DNA of 64,000 nt, taken from contig VWZP01001440.1 in NCBI GenBank assembly GCA_013396995.1, forward strand, positions 3,535,873 through 3,599,872, read 5' to 3'. The position numbers and the translations under genes were made by a program. A model generated the notes under the pieces. That model did no database searches. It had not been told where the DNA came from and worked only from the letters and a program-made list of their open reading frames with translations. This DNA comes from Dicaeum eximium (Eukaryota; Chordata; Aves; Passeriformes; Dicaeidae). This document shows positions 38,094 through 52,257 of the stretch, piece after piece (the stretch's first letter is position 1; the number at the start of each line of letters is the position of its first letter).

Positions 38094-41000
38094 CTGCAGA
38101 GGAATTTCTAGTCTAAAGATTTAGGTGGAATGCTTTACAAAAGCTCTTAACTGAAAGCTTAATTTGACCAGACAATGTCCTTGCTTGGCTATCCTTTAAA
38201 ACTCTCAAACTTGTCTCTAATTGTCAGTGCAGTGGTACTGGAAATCTGGGTAGAAGAGCAGTTGAGGCATTTTGATCAAATCAAGTCAGTAATGATGGGA
38301 CACTGCCTGGACAACTTGGATGTGTACACTGAAACCCTGGATGGTTTATAGTTTGTGTGATCTAATAAGTTTTTTCAGCTGCTTAATTGATTTTTGCACC
38401 TACTGTTATTTAACCAAATGCTGGTAAAATTACTTGCTGCTTTAGGCAGCGTTGGGGTCCAAGCTCCACAAGGAACAAAATTGTCTTGTGAACAGAACAG
38501 AAATGGCCACGTGAAACAGCAGAACAAGCTTTGGCATCATGATGTGGGAGTCTGATTCATAGGTTCTTCTTGTCCTGTAAACCTGTTCACTTTTACTGCA
38601 GTAAATAATTGCACGGTAACTCAGTCATTTTTTACTAACTAGATTCAAGCTCCACGTGACTGATTAATGAATTGCTTTCTATTGCACAACAGATTCATGT
38701 GAATTAATAGCCTCTCTTAGCAGGGGTACTGAAAGAGCCTGTTTCTCATGACAGCTGTGCAGGCACCAAGCACCATGGCAGTGTAAGTGCACAGTGGTAT
38801 CAGGACAAACACAGCCTGAGGTCAGTTGGTGTCTTGTGCCTGTTGCTGTAGAAGCAACTCGGGATAGCAGTAGTGGTGTCCAGGGGTTTGAGTGAAAGGC
38901 AGTGGCTGGGGAGGCCACAGAAGTAGATAAATGTAGGTGCTTGCTGCTTTTCACTCCCTGGGTGCCTGACTTCAAGTAACTTTGCATGGCTCAGTTAGGA
39001 GATGTGCTGATCCTAATCATCAGCCAGGTTACATAGCAATTTATATTTTCAAACTCATTCTGTCTTGAGTTGGAAATACTATCCTGCTGATAAAAACCTG
39101 CAGTTTTTAGGTTTTCTCTTTTCATCCACCTTTGAGCCCCATGTCTCTGCTAGGTGTTCTGCATCACTGTCAAACAATGGTGATAAGATTCCATTGCTTC
39201 TTGCCTGCTATTGCTTGGAGCAGCAAGGTCAGCAAACTGTCTTGGCTGTTTAGCTTGCCTAGTGGTAATAGTAAATTTTGTGGCTTTTATTGTATGATAC
39301 AGTTGATACTTGCTTCTTGATAAGAGGCTAAAGAACATGTATTTTAAAAGTCCTTGCTAATAGCTGCTAAGGAACAATTATTTTGTTGGTAGCTCTTTTA
39401 GCTCATTAAACAGAACTAACCAACTTCCTTCCATGCCTGTCCCAGAAATATCAACTTGTCTTGTCATTTAAGCAAGATAAGTCTGTATAACTCATGCTTT
39501 ATCTCTTCATGTTCTTCCAAATACTGCTTTAATAGTAATATTAGAGGATCTGTTTTGTCTCTTGTGCTTGAGATGTGCAAATGTGTTTTTCGAGACCTGT
39601 CAAAATGAAAGTCATGGAGTCTTGTAATGTGAGAAAGTTATTTAGGCTGATGTGTAAGTAGCTACTTGATTCTTTATGGTAACAAAGTGCTTGCTTAGAA
39701 CTTCAGCTGTTTTCCTGTAGAACCTTGAGCCCTTAGCCATCTTTGCTGAAGTTGTTGACAAAGGAATAATGGTTGATTACATGTATGTGAGACTTAATGT
39801 AAATGCAGTCCTGACTAGGAATCTTTGCTGGATCACAAGTCAAAGACTGAAAAAATCAGTTCTGGGATTATAAGCATTTGTTCAAGTCTTAATCCTGTCA
39901 GCCATTACTTTGTGAGTTAGTGTTGCTGTCAGTTGAAGTGATTAGTGTGAAATGTTTTAGGCCATTAATAATGGAGTTTTTAATACGTTCTTCTTAAATT
40001 TGGAATGTGTCAAAACTAATCTGAAGTCAAAGCATAGAACTGGAAAGCTGAGAACATGCTGAGTTAAGTAGATGCTGTGATTTCTCTGGTTTCTAGCTCT
40101 TTCTATATATATTTTTACCTGTAGTGAAAGATTATTTTTCAGGAGAGTACTGGAGACTTAGACTTAGTCCCTGTTTTGGACATGGTAGATGGGCATATTA
40201 AAGAATGTTTCCAACTTGGATGTAAATTTATTACTTATTTTTTCTCAAGCTGGTGGTTTGAATCACAGTTTACCAGACGAAAAAAGAATCCCACTTTATA
40301 GACAACATTGTTATAGAGTACTGCATTACAGGATTATATTTAACATGACAAAGCACTTTAAAAGATTATTTGTAGGAACTACCTGAACCCTGGACTTCAT
40401 CCTGCAGAACACATGCTCAAGTGGCTTTTGTTTTTTTAACTAGGTCTTTTATAAGGTTAGTCCTATGCTGCTCCAGAGGATGCTGTCTTGGGTACCAGTC
40501 TAAAGGAGATATTTAATGAGTGAAGTAGTTTTAGATCAAGTTGCATGCCAGTTGCCTCAGTTTTCCAGAAAAGAGGTGGTTTTTCTAACTGAGAAAGCTG
40601 CTCCCTGATTAAAATGAATTAATTGTAAAGTATGTAATGATCTGTGATACAGCCTTTCCACTAAACTGCTGCTGCAGTAAAAAACTCCTCTCCATGATGG
40701 TACTCTTCTTCTATTTAGTGTTCTTGGCTTACTGTGAGGTCTCGTGTTGGGTAGGTAAGGAATTCTCATTAGTGTACTCACCAAGAAGTCTCACTGACTG
40801 ACTTTTATGGCAGCTTTCTGCTCTTATCTACGATGTCATAAAACAGACTAGCCAAGAAATTTAAGGAAATGGTGTTTCAAAAGACAGCACCACTTTCAAG
40901 CACACATTCCTATCTTTGTTTGCATTTTATCATGTTTTAAAACACAGTTTAGGAATCAATTAAGTTTTTTAAACAATTCTGCAGGCGTTGGAAGTTTACT

Positions 41001-41434
41001 ATTAAGTTGGTCTTATAAGGCAAACTAAATTCAAAGTAGGCTATATTGGTTGAATCTGTTTTGAAGTTTTAATGGAAGGAAACTAATTAAAAACATTATT
41101 AGGCAGACCTGTTGGTGATGATACTGTGCATCTTTATCTTCATTTAGCTTGTAAACAGCATCAAGCAGTGTTCTTGTTCAACTCCTTTCCTTAAGTATTC
41201 ACAACTGTCTTCTAATATCATCTAGTGTAATAGTATAACAGGGGCCATAGGAGAACAGGAACCTGTTATGTTTTGTAAATAAGTATTAGATAAAGTTTCT
41301 AATTAAGTGTGAGTAGTGATGGATTGGCTTTAAGTTTTCTAGCTCTGCTGTACTACTTGTGCAAGTTGAAAAATGGGCCTTACCACAGATAAGATTTGTA
41401 GCAACTGCATTGCTGGGCACAGACTTGACTTAAA

Positions 41435-41545
41435 GTGGCTGAGGCTGGAAGACACTTGTGGGGACTGCCTAGTCCAGTCCTCCTGCTGACTGTGCTACTC
41501 CTGACCCATAAATGGGCTCATTATCATCTCTAGGCAGAGCTTTGT
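41435..41545 (-). mobile_element. Degenerate CR1-like fragment, reverse orientation
   Basis: The plus strand 'gaggctggaagacacttgtg', followed by 'actgcctagtccagtcctcc' and 'tgctgactgtgctactcctg', resembles antisense CR1 (a gttggaaggga...ctggtccaacccccctgct pattern). It lacks the terminal repeat, and its boundaries are uncertain. Confidence 0.5.
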
Positions 41546-44377
41546 GCACTCCAGCTTTTCTCATGGGACAGACAGCTCTCCTGCCTTGCCGGTCTGTCCT
41601 AAAGAGCCTGTAGCCATCCACACAGCAGCACTGTAGCCATGAGAGCTACCCCAGCTCATCTCTGTGATCCCAGTGAGGTTCTAACTCCTGCAGCTACACA
41701 TAGACCCCCAGTGTCTCCAGCTCCTTCCCTCTACTACATGCATTAGTGTGTGGAAGCACCCTGTTGTGCTGATTTCCCAGGGAAGGCATGAGCTCTGAGA
41801 TGAGCTGGCTGTGTATCAGAATAGCAGTTTTTTTATTGTGGTAAAGTGCTCTGCAGAGATAGGAAGTGTCTCTAGGAGCACACAAGAATAAATGCACAGT
41901 TTATATTCTGCACTAGTTCTGTATGTTCATGTGACCTGTCATTTGCTAGGTCATAAAGGGAAGTCTCCCAAACTAAATGTGTCCTAATTCTCTGTGTTGA
42001 AGTCAAGTGGTTCTGAGTTAATACTCTGCCACCCAAACCCAGAGTTACCAAGCATGTTATATTGTGCCACTCTTAATTTTACAGCACTCTGGAGGCTGTG
42101 TTGGAGAGCACACATTTGGCTGTAAACGCTTTTATAGTGGTAGGCACAGCACTCTATGAGGGAGACCAAGGGTAGCACTTTTCCCGTAAGTAAAGCTCTC
42201 CACAGCTTTTTAGTCTTCTTAACTATAGGGATACTGAAATTGCATAAGACCCCTGTACTGGTGTAGTAATCCGGTTCTCATTTGAAGATAGAAATACTGC
42301 TATTGGCTTTGATGTAAAGTATATGAATATAGTAGTCTGGAGAACTGTTATTGAAAACATCTGCTCTGAGTCCAGTAGAAAGGCAGCTTCTTGCATCTGC
42401 AGAATACCTTGGTATGGTATTCACTCTACCTCATTGGGAAAACTGGAGTAAAAAAATCTATTTAAAGGTGACTTAACACAGCAGCTGAATTATGGCTACT
42501 GAATGCCACTGTTGTTGTTTTGTGTGATTGTCCTGGTTTAGGGCAAATTTGGGAGAAACAAAGGGAGAAACTAGGACAGTGATGTGAATGCATTGATTAA
42601 AAGATGGAGAGAAAGGTTAGTGCTTGGCACTTGTGTGATGTTGCCTGATTGAGGGAGCTTAGTGACTCACAGTACACATCTGTGAACCCCTCAGTGAAGT
42701 GCTTAAAATAGTGGAAGTACCTTCATAGGCTAGAGGAAGATGATCCCCGAGTGCTCCTATGGAGCTGGGATTCTGTGGTTAAGAGTGAGCTCAAGATGGG
42801 GGATTCTTACTTGCCTATCCACATCAAATGTGGTCTCAACAGTGGCTTACATTTCCCCAAATGGAGATGTGAGCATGAGACTACCTTCAGTTTGTGAGCA
42901 AGGAATGATATTGTATGGGCAGAGACAGTTGCTTCTGTGGGAATTACCTGAATAATGTTTGGGCTTGTGATTTATCCCAGCCATCCAGTTCACTAGGGAA
43001 GCATGACCTAGTGGGATACATCCTTTGGGGGAGCAACAATAGCAGCTTGTGGCCTGTCTGCGGTGTCTGGTGCCATGTTTGTGAGACCAGTGGGCTGGCT
43101 CTGACAGCCCAGGACTGGGTAACAGGAGTGAGAGCTCCTGCAACTCTGTAGCACACTTTTTGGTGGAATTAGCATTTGCTGGAGTTTGTGGAATCAGTGG
43201 TAGTGATAACTTTCTTGTAGATTATATAGCTGCAGCTTTTTCACTGAAGTAACTGAAACCATCTTGTACCGTGGTACTGAGCTAAGATTTTGGTTATTTT
43301 GAGCTCTAGTGTGCCACTTAAGACACTGCTTGTGTGATCTGAGATGTTTGACTTGGCTGTTGTATTTGTTAGGCTCCTGGGGATGCAGTTAAAAATGGGT
43401 ATGAGATTAACTATCTGAGGCATGTCACCAGTGTCTCTCAGTGGCTTGGTGGACTTTGTGTGTGCTGTGTATCAAAGATGGACAGGTTTCTGCAGGGATG
43501 AGCAGGGAGTGTAGTTGAAATACACTTTGCAAGTCAGTGGGAGTGAGGCTGTTGAACAAGTCTGTTGTCTGAGTGTCACTCTTCTGGTATGAGCCAAATT
43601 AACTAGTGTGAGCAGTGGTGTCATAATTGACCCTAAGTAATTAGGCAACTAGAGTGTTATGACCAGTGACAAATTCTTAGCATAGTAATACTGATTAATG
43701 GTATTAACTCAGTCTTTGTGCTTGTAGAAGATTTCTAGCAGGTTTTCTTGCAAGATCTTACAGGGTAAGAGTGCCATGGTAGATCCCTCTCTGCTGTAGT
43801 CTGTCTGCAATGTCTTCTTAGGAGGGTGTTAATATTAGACTTGGAGACTTTCTGAAAGTACTTGAAGAGGTCTAGCTAGATACTTCCCTACAGAAGTGGT
43901 TTTAGCTGTAGTGGCACTACTGTCGTATGACTTTGACTCCAGGTAACACTACCTTGCTGAAATAAAGAGTATATTCTATCTGATGCTACGTACGCTCTGC
44001 TAGTTGCTCTGTACTGAGTAATATGGAAAATAATGTGGAGAGTGATTTCTTACTTTTTTCCCCATGAAACTCTATGTAACTATGAAGCTTGCATGCTATC
44101 TGTGCAACAGTGAGGCAATTATTATAACTGTACTGCCTGTATGCACTGACAATCTCTTGATACTGTTGATACTTGGCTATTAAGAGCATTAGCTTTATAG
44201 CATGACATGGAAACCCTATTTATTTAAATATAGATGTATGTGATTTTTTGGGTTGGGGGAGGGTGTGCTCCAGTGCCTTAAGAGCACTGTTTGAGGGAAG
44301 TCCTTTTGCTTTGAGCTACTGCTCAGAAATAAGTTACTTGGCTATTTTTCTTTCACTCTGATGGAATTCTAAAAATA

Positions 44378-44452
44378 AACAGCCAACCAAAACCAAGCAA
44401 ACGACCACAAAAAAAAAATCCCTGAAAAAAACCCCTGAACAAACAAATTCAG
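44378..44452. repeat. A/C-rich low-complexity tract
   Basis: Consists largely of ccaa, aaac and long A runs (a 10-base A run near 44409). Intronic simple sequence, possibly the tail of a lost element. Confidence 0.65.
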
Positions 44453-47400
44453 ATATTTAAGTTCCTTAGGAACAAGGGTATATATTTGCTTATATTTCAC
44501 TTCAGCATAAGATCTGAGTTTTAAACACTTAAAGTTTAAAGTGTTGCTTTTCTGAGCAACGGATCAGACTGATGCTTTCCTGTGACTAAATCTTTGAAGG
44601 TTGCCACCTTGCTACAGTCTTGGACAGGATCTAGTTCCAGTTTTTCTTAGACATCAAGATTATTCTTAGCAAGGTTATTGGCTTGAGATTACTGCTGATG
44701 TGTCAGGTAATGTCTGCCTATTTGTAATGAGTAATCTAGAATGGTCTTGTACTGAATTATGTGAGAGAGTATATATTGAAGAATTTCATCTAGTAAGTAA
44801 ATGTAAATTACATGCTGTCAGATTAGCTTTCTAAGCTAAGCTGTACTGATGCATCTCTGAAAACTTGTAAGAAGAGTTAAGCTGTGTTTGGCAAGGATGG
44901 AGGGGATTGCGGGGAATGTGAGTATATACAGGTATTTAGTACTTAAAATGGATCACTGTTGTGGTGGTCCAGATCTGAACAGAGCCTTAAAAGATGGAAT
45001 TATCCAAGTCTAGCTATAACCTGCTGGAAAGAGCAGTGTTGTAGATTTCATAGGTTGCAAGGACAATGATCAGTTAAAGGAACAATGCAGCTGGGAGTCT
45101 CTTGTTCTTCCTGTTCTACATAACTGTAGGTGCCAAAAATATTTTGTATACTATGTCCATTCTTCTCAAAATCATTTAATCTTATTAAACTTCTGTAGTC
45201 TAAGTGAAGAGCTGGAGATGACTTTGCATGCAAATGTGTGGAATAGTGAAAAGTAGGATACAGTATGGAGACCAGGGTCCCTAGTAGAGAGGATTCTTAA
45301 TCCTCATTGGCTGGTATCCAGTGGTTGGATGTCTGATGCTATTGATACTGTGTGCTGTGTCCTCTTCATGCATGCAGAGAAGGCTCCTGATCACAACTAT
45401 ATTAAAAATACTGTTTTTATACTCCCTGTGATATTTTCCAGATGAGCAAGCCTTAGGGACTCTCTGCAGTACAAGTTCATCTCAGAGTCTGCAGTCTTTC
45501 TTATTATGCAAGCTAATACTCCAGTCTGATTCATTTGATGAAAAATAATTCTGAATTGAAATGGTCTTAAATCTGTGCCTGCTATTTCCCCAGCCTTGTA
45601 GGAGATGGAGAATAATAATGACCTGGCTTCAGGTTCTGGTTTAACCTTTAACTGCTGTAACATAGTGAACTTGCTAGTCCTGATCTTGCTTCATGTGTCT
45701 GCTATTTAGCAGTGTTGCTCCTGCCAGAGCATGTTTGTGACAGCCAATATCTGTAAGTACACACACAATTCTGGGGGGTTTAGGCATTATTAGTAACTAA
45801 TAATAATTGACAGAAACTGGTGTAATGTAACTTCCAGTGTATCAAGTAAATGTATTTATTCTGTTTTTTCCTGTAACATTTAGGGGTATGGTTATTGCCA
45901 CTTCAACCAAGAATCTAGCCTATATAAAGAGGTTAGATCCCTTCATGTGTACAGAGGAAAGTAGTTCCTTGCCTTAAATTCTTACTTGTCTTCTTGATAT
46001 TACAAAGTATTAAGTTTTCAAAGTCTGTTTTGAGTTTCCTTTCCAGTGCCCTTATTGTGACAACTGCAAGTATACTAGTAGATCTTAGGGAGAGAAAATG
46101 CCTGATGACCAAAAGCAAATCTGAGGCTTGGGTTTCACTCCAGTGTTCAGCCTGGCCACTGCAGCAGGGTGGTGGCTGCCCCTTGTCTAAGGAGTGAATC
46201 ATGAACAGGGTCTGGGAGCTGCCCTGTTTCTGCAGCACTATAAGGAACTGCTTGGCTGCTGTAGTTAAACCTTCTTTGGCCTTAGTTGTACAAACTCCCT
46301 TCACACATTTTCAGCACTGATGTGTGTGTGGCCTTGCAGATGTGACTGGCAGGCCCAGTGGGCTGTGCTGGATGGCTCTGCTGCAGGAGGAGATGGGCTG
46401 GAACAGCCAGGGGCAAGAAAGAGGGGACTAAAGGGATGGTGATGGCAGCATTGGGTGATATAAATGGGGACTGCAAAACTGCCCCAGTGTGCTCTGGGAG
46501 ACATCTCAAGCTTAATGAATTCTTTGATCCAATTAAACATGGCTCAGAAAAATCTATAAGCACGACTGAGAAGGTAGAAATGTCCAGCATTACATGGGGA
46601 AGGATATAAGGATAAACCATGCAGGAATTTCTACCAAACACATCATGATCTCAGTTTAGCTTGGAAACCATTAACTGGATATATGCCAAGAGGTAAGATA
46701 TTAGCACAGCAAAAGAGGACACAGTAGCATTTGTGACTTTTCAGCCTGCATATCCTAAAATTTTCAGTGGTATTAAATATGCCACTTAATCTCAAAAGGT
46801 TTTTTTTTAGTTGAATTACCAGTTGGAGCATTTACAGTCTATTGAAAGCTAATGGAATTTCAGTACTTAAATATTTTCTGGGTAACCTTGGAATGGCTGA
46901 GGAGCTCTTACAGTTCATAGCTCAGTGAGATTGTTAATTAGTTTTGTGATCCTGGGAATTTCTGTGACTGCATTCTTGTGGGCATATCACAGAACCAAAC
47001 ACTTCAAAGCCTCTAGTTCATATTCTGATAAATGAGGATCACTAAAATACTGTTGCAAAACCTTGTTCTTTCTGTGCTTGCTTTTGATGACATCATATTT
47101 AAGTCTTTATAATAGGTTGAATACCCAGATTTTCCTTTAAAAGTAGGTATCTGAAGGGTTTAACAAAGCTCCTCTGTCAAGCTATTGGGCTAAGGGTTTC
47201 TAGAATCCTGTTTTAAAATCCAAAGAATGGCTGCTTTCAGTGGCAGGATAGCAACGAAAAGAAATGTCCAAAGATATCAGCTGCACAGCAAGAGAACAAG
47301 GGCTGATCTCAGCAATTTTGAGCTTAGAGCTTTATTTCAGTTTTAAATCTCAAACTGAATGGAAGAACTAGCAGCATTTCCAATTAAAGCCTTCGGAAGG

Positions 47401-47467
47401 TCTCAGATTCTTTTATTACAGCAACAGAATATTTATTGGAAAACAGGTAGACTTTGTCAAGCTTCTC

Positions 47468-47481
47468 TTTTTTTTTTTTTT
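47468..47481 (+). repeat. T tract forming a strong acceptor-like polypyrimidine run
   Basis: Fourteen T preceded by cttctc and followed by ctccttag (AG at 47488-47489). It is listed because it forms the left edge of the possible cryptic or alternative exon described in the findings. Confidence 0.7.
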
Positions 47482-50400
47482 CTCCTTAGGTATTTGGATA
47501 AACTGTAGGAAAATTTCTTCCTTGTGAAGTGACAAGAGTGTTTTCCTTTAAGCGTTCTGCAGCCGTGGTGTCTTAGAGCACGTGAAATAAACAGGGATGT
47601 GAAGGGGTGGTCTGGTTTGAAATACGTGTAAGTATTCAGTCATAGTCTTTGCATCTTGGTATTAGGTAAACCAGTCCTGTTTGTAAACTGCGTTCTGAGC
47701 AGTTTTACTGTTTAGGTTGAGGAGAGGGTGGAGAAAAAGCAGTTTACTAAGCTGTTTATAAACAATTGCCTTGAAGTGCTCAGTTTCAAGGGACCAGCCA
47801 AGAATGACATAACATTGTGCAGGAGACTTTAGTTAACCTGCAGCAATTGTAATCTAAACAGATATGGGAAGGCTGAAATAGCTGGTGAGTTTAGGGTTGG
47901 ATATCTTACGTTCAAGGTGGCATGGTTTGATTAGTCCTGTGGCCAAGCAGAGATCTTCAGAAGTTTAAATCAAAACAGCTCCTAATCAAAACAGATTAGT
48001 AACTCCTATGTTTGAATTGTAGATTCTGTGCTTCATGTGGGCAGCCTGTGGCTGGTGTAACCTTCCTTTCTTGATCTGAAGAGCATCCTTCACCAGCATC
48101 ACAAAGCTCCTATTGTGCATAAGGCTGTGTGTTACCTATTACAGGAAAAATGCAGTGTTATCAAGTCAGCGGCTTAATCCTTATCTTTTAAAACAGATGA
48201 AACAGGCAATTACTTCTATTTTCTTAAAGAAGAAAGACTGCTAGAAGAAGTTTATTCTCTGACATGGCATCTGTCTAGCAGTTTATTTCAAAGCGGGATG
48301 AATGGTAACCAGAAGAAACTACCTCCCCTACCTCACTCCCCCAAATAAACTTGCAGAAGGTTTGGGGTGTGGTGGGATTGTTTTGTTTGTTTGGGGTTTT
48401 TTACAGTTTATGACACTTAGCATATGAAGTTCAATATGGTGTCATGAAGCCTGAGAGTAAAATGACAGATGGAAATTAAATAGATTGACTGACTGCCCAA
48501 TGGATTGCTTCCTTGTCCTGTTAGAGGAAGGTGAATCTTGCTGGAAAGTAAACTTGCCCAAACAACAAGTAAAGAGCAATGGTGGAGAGGAGGCATCTTA
48601 CCACAGTGTTAGGTGTCTTATCTTGTCTGGACACCTACTCAAGAGTGAGCTCTTCAGCATATGCAGTAAGACCCTTAGCCTTAAATCTATGCCTCTTAAA
48701 CTGAAGGGACTTGAGTAATGTTTTAAAGCAACTGCAGTTGTGACACTTTTTGAGAAGTGGTTGGATTACCATGACTTGTTTTTCTTTGAATAGATGAGTT
48801 AATGTCAGTGTCTTGACTGCCTCAAGGATGCTTAATGTGCAGAATAGGAAGACAATTCATTCTTGCCTACTCAGAGATAATAGTGGAGAGAGCTTCCACT
48901 TGTGTTAATAGATGTTTTAATTTTTTTTTTACTTTTTTTAACCTCAAGGAACTGTTAGATGTGAGCTTTGAACCATGTTGTGTAAACTGTTTTCTTGGGT
49001 TGCAGAGGTGGAGATAAAAATAAACAAACAGTTGGCTCCAATGCCTTCTCTTGTTGTTTTATTAGAATATTCCTGTTATAATCTCACCATGCCCCTTTCT
49101 GAACCAGTGATGTGCTGTCAGCCTGTTGTTCTGTGAGCGCTGGTACTTCTGCACTGACACTGACTGTGTTAATCCTATGTCACACTGCTTCAGCTTTGCC
49201 TTGTCCTCTGCTCTTGCCTCCTCACTGCCTGGCTGTTCTGGGCTGGAGGGGGCTGTGCTCCCTCTGATGCCACCAAAGAAGAGCTGCTTTGTGTGAAGCT
49301 TCTGGGACCTCACTGAGTGCACGCTGCACAGGGTCTGTGTTGTGAGCATAGTGCTGCATTCACTGGGTTCCTTTAGTCCTGATCCTCTGAAATAATCAAG
49401 TGGCACTTGGAACAGCTCTGCAGAGTAGATCAAGTGTCTTGGCCATGAAGAGCTTTAGATGCAATCAAACTGTAAATTTTTATGCTATTGGGTGGGTTTT
49501 GTTTAATATTGTACTTTGATTATGAATCAGGTAATAGTGTAAGGCTGACCTTGCAGTTTTTACAGGCCGTTGTTGGGGTGGAATAGAGAAGGAAGGATTT
49601 AAATATTCTCTCCACTTACCTTTATGATGAACTGAATCAAGCTTGTCGGTGTTTTTCCTAAAATACAGCTATTCATTTACCATGGCCATGTAAAGATGTG
49701 GTATTTTGTATTGAGAGGAAGAGAAGTCTTTTCTCTTGGCTATTAGTAAATTGTGCCTTTATTGCTGTTGCAGAGAACAGTGGACTTAGCGCTGCTGCCT
49801 ATTATGTATTCCTTTGTTTGTGATGCCAGAAAAATGTCTAATTTGAAAACAGTTAAAACAATGTTAGGATGTCTGATAAAAGAATACTCCCAGGTTAAAA
49901 CCAGTCACAATTATACTGAAAAGTAGCTAAGGGTCAAGCTCCAGAAAGCAGCTTATCTACTACTGTGAAAGCCAGACTACTCTTGAACTAGGACAAAACA
50001 GCATTCTCTACAATTTAAGAGCAGGCTGTGTTATTTCTAGAACACTTACAGTCCCTGAACTATCTCATTGTGTGGCCAATCTGTAGCTCTTGTTTCTTGT
50101 GTGTTTACGTTCAAGCAAGCTGAATTCTAGTTTACCATCTGTAGGCCATGTGGACAATAGGCAGAGCAACAACTTCTGGAGTTCAGATGCTACCTGTTGT
50201 GTTTGTTCACATCCCCTTGGCAGGGAAATGTTCTCTTCCTCCCTTGCCTCCCTGGTGACTAAAAGTTAAAAATCAGTGTCTGTGGTAATGGCTGAATTCA
50301 CTGTCCCCAACAAGTGTATGTTTGTTTCCCTGCTGTACAGGGAAAACCTGTCAAGTAGAAATTGTCATGCCCCATTTCTGTACTAAGGAGTGTCTTGGAT

Positions 50401-50785
50401 GAGGGAGCTGATGTATAACATAATAGAGAAGATTACCAGAGGAAAATATCTGTCTTCACTTACCAGTGTTTATCCCAGAATGAGCACTTAAAGATGATTA
50501 ATTTGCATTGCTGTACTAAATGTATGTAGCAAACAGGTGTGAGTAAAAAACTCTGCATGGAAAAATACTGCTGCTCAGATGTTTGAAAATGCTATCCTGA
50601 GGGCACTTCTTGATTGTTGGCATGTTTGTTCTTGTATGCATGAGTCAGTGAGAACTTAGTTTGATTTGTTGCTTTTCAGAACATCAAGTCAAGACAAGGG
50701 AGAAAAAAATAGTCACTATCAATGTACTCCAAGGGCAGTTGTCCAGACTGGTCATGGAATTGTCAGCCTCAGAATGCAGGGCACA

Positions 50786-50880
50786 TAAACTGGATTGCTT
50801 GGAGCAAACTGCTTTCACTGAGAGGTTTGGACTGGATGGTATCCAAAGGTCCCTTTCCAAGCTAAATAATCCTATGGCAT
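50786..50880 (+). mobile_element. Short CR1 LINE 3' terminal fragment
   Basis: The sequence 'gagaggtttggactggatgg', then 'tatccaaaggtccctttcca' and 'agctaaataatcctatgg', matches the CR1 3' end (ttggactagatga...ccagaggtcccttccaacc...aatgattctatg). About 90 bp in intron 1, heavily mutated. Confidence 0.75.
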
Positions 50881-52257
50881 CTTTGTAGGCTGATGATCCC
50901 TTAGTCTCATGTTCATTTTGTTTAGGGCAGCTGGCTGTCCTGAAGCTTTTTCCAATATACTACTCAGTAACTTCTACTGTTGGCCTTGTGTTTCCATACA
51001 GTAGCACTTGATGATGTGGCAGTTGCAGTGTTTTTCTAGAGTAATTGTGTCCAGGTAAATTTGAGACTTCTGGAATGTCCATGGCTTCTGTGCTTCTGGA
51101 ATAAAGCGTGCTGCTACAAATCAAGGCTGGTACAGCCACTTGCTGTAGCAGTGTGTTCTGAATGGTCTGCTGGTCCCCTTACAGCTCTCTGCCAGGATAT
51201 GAACAGCTGGAGTCCTTTGTGGTGCTCCAAGGACACAAGAGTCTCTATCCTGCCATCTACCATATACACATCACATGTCTGAAATATTCGTATTTGGATT
51301 TTTCTCTGTGTGGGAATCCTGACTGGTGACACATGTTTGTTTCACTAATTTCTGCTTTTATCTTCAGTGTGTTGTCTTTAGAGATGCTCCTCTGTGCTAA
51401 TCAGTGTGGCAGCTGCTGCTTGTGCTTCTGGTACAACTACTGTGTCCAACTACTCTTGAAAAAAACCCAACCAACCAAAAAAAGAGGCAGTATTATTTTT
51501 AAGGAGCCTCCAGCATTTAATTACTAGGCTCGCATAACACACAAACAGAGGCTTGTTAATTGAAGCTTACTCCTTTATGGCTTAGCAACACCAGGAGAAG
51601 AATAGGAACTGAGATTTTTTCTTTTTTTTTTCAGTAAAGGAGGATTTTTTTTTTCTAAGCAAATTAGATTTGCAGCATCAAAAAGCAGGAAGAGTGTAAA
51701 ATAAATGTTAATGCCATGTCATGAGACTTTCTGCTAGAAGGTTTTGCCACTTGTTCCTGCCAATTTACTGTGTATCTCTGCCGTTTCCTTAGCCTACGTA
51801 GGGAGAAGATCAAAAGCCAGATTTCTGGCTATGAGCAGATCTAAGGTAAAGATGTATGAACATTAAAGAAATATTTTAGAAAGGTGTAATGCCTCATAAC
51901 AAGAACAATAAAAAACACTTAATTCCATGCTGTTTGAGAATGAGTGAGTTTTTCTTTAGAAACTGCTCTAGACAGTCTTGTAGGCTGGGTTTACAAATAA
52001 GAGTAGCTTGTTAGAAACATTTGGCACTTTTATATTAATCATACTGTTGTCACAAATACAAGATATTGGTTTTAATACCTTGTCCTACTCATACTTTAGG
52101 CATGGTTTGCATGCCAGTGCATTGGAGCGGCCCATTCTTTAGGCTTGCAGGGCAGGGTTTTCATCTGGTCTTTCAGCACTTGTGAGACACTTTACCTGCA
52201 TGCTACCCTGATGTCACCAGTGTAATGGATGGGTGACTGTGCTGCTTTTCTCTGCAG

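Larger units (their letters stand above)
36462..52257 (+). other. RALB: RALB intron 1 (about 15.8 kb)
   Basis: Bounded by a donor (cag/gtgaga) and an acceptor with a good pyrimidine tract (gctgcttttctctgcag). It contains the 3' part of the CpG island, a short assembly gap, simple repeats, two or three CR1 remnants, and a stretch with strong splice-site-like edges at 47490-47627. No independent gene was recognised on either strand. A minus-strand frame of 123 codons at 49062-49433 has no recognisable similarity and is considered a chance frame. Confidence 0.75.

Noticed and set aside
45933..46304. 123-codon minus-strand frame in RALB intron 1
   Set aside because: Same reasons; no codon bias or domain.
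46990..47050. Possible reverse MIR core (attctgataaatgaggatca)
   Set aside because: The match is brief and interrupted; not enough to call.
49062..49433. 123-codon minus-strand frame in RALB intron 1
   Set aside because: No recognisable protein similarity, and a frame of this length is within chance expectation for a 64-kb window. A retrocopy was considered, but no poly(A) tail or target duplication was seen.
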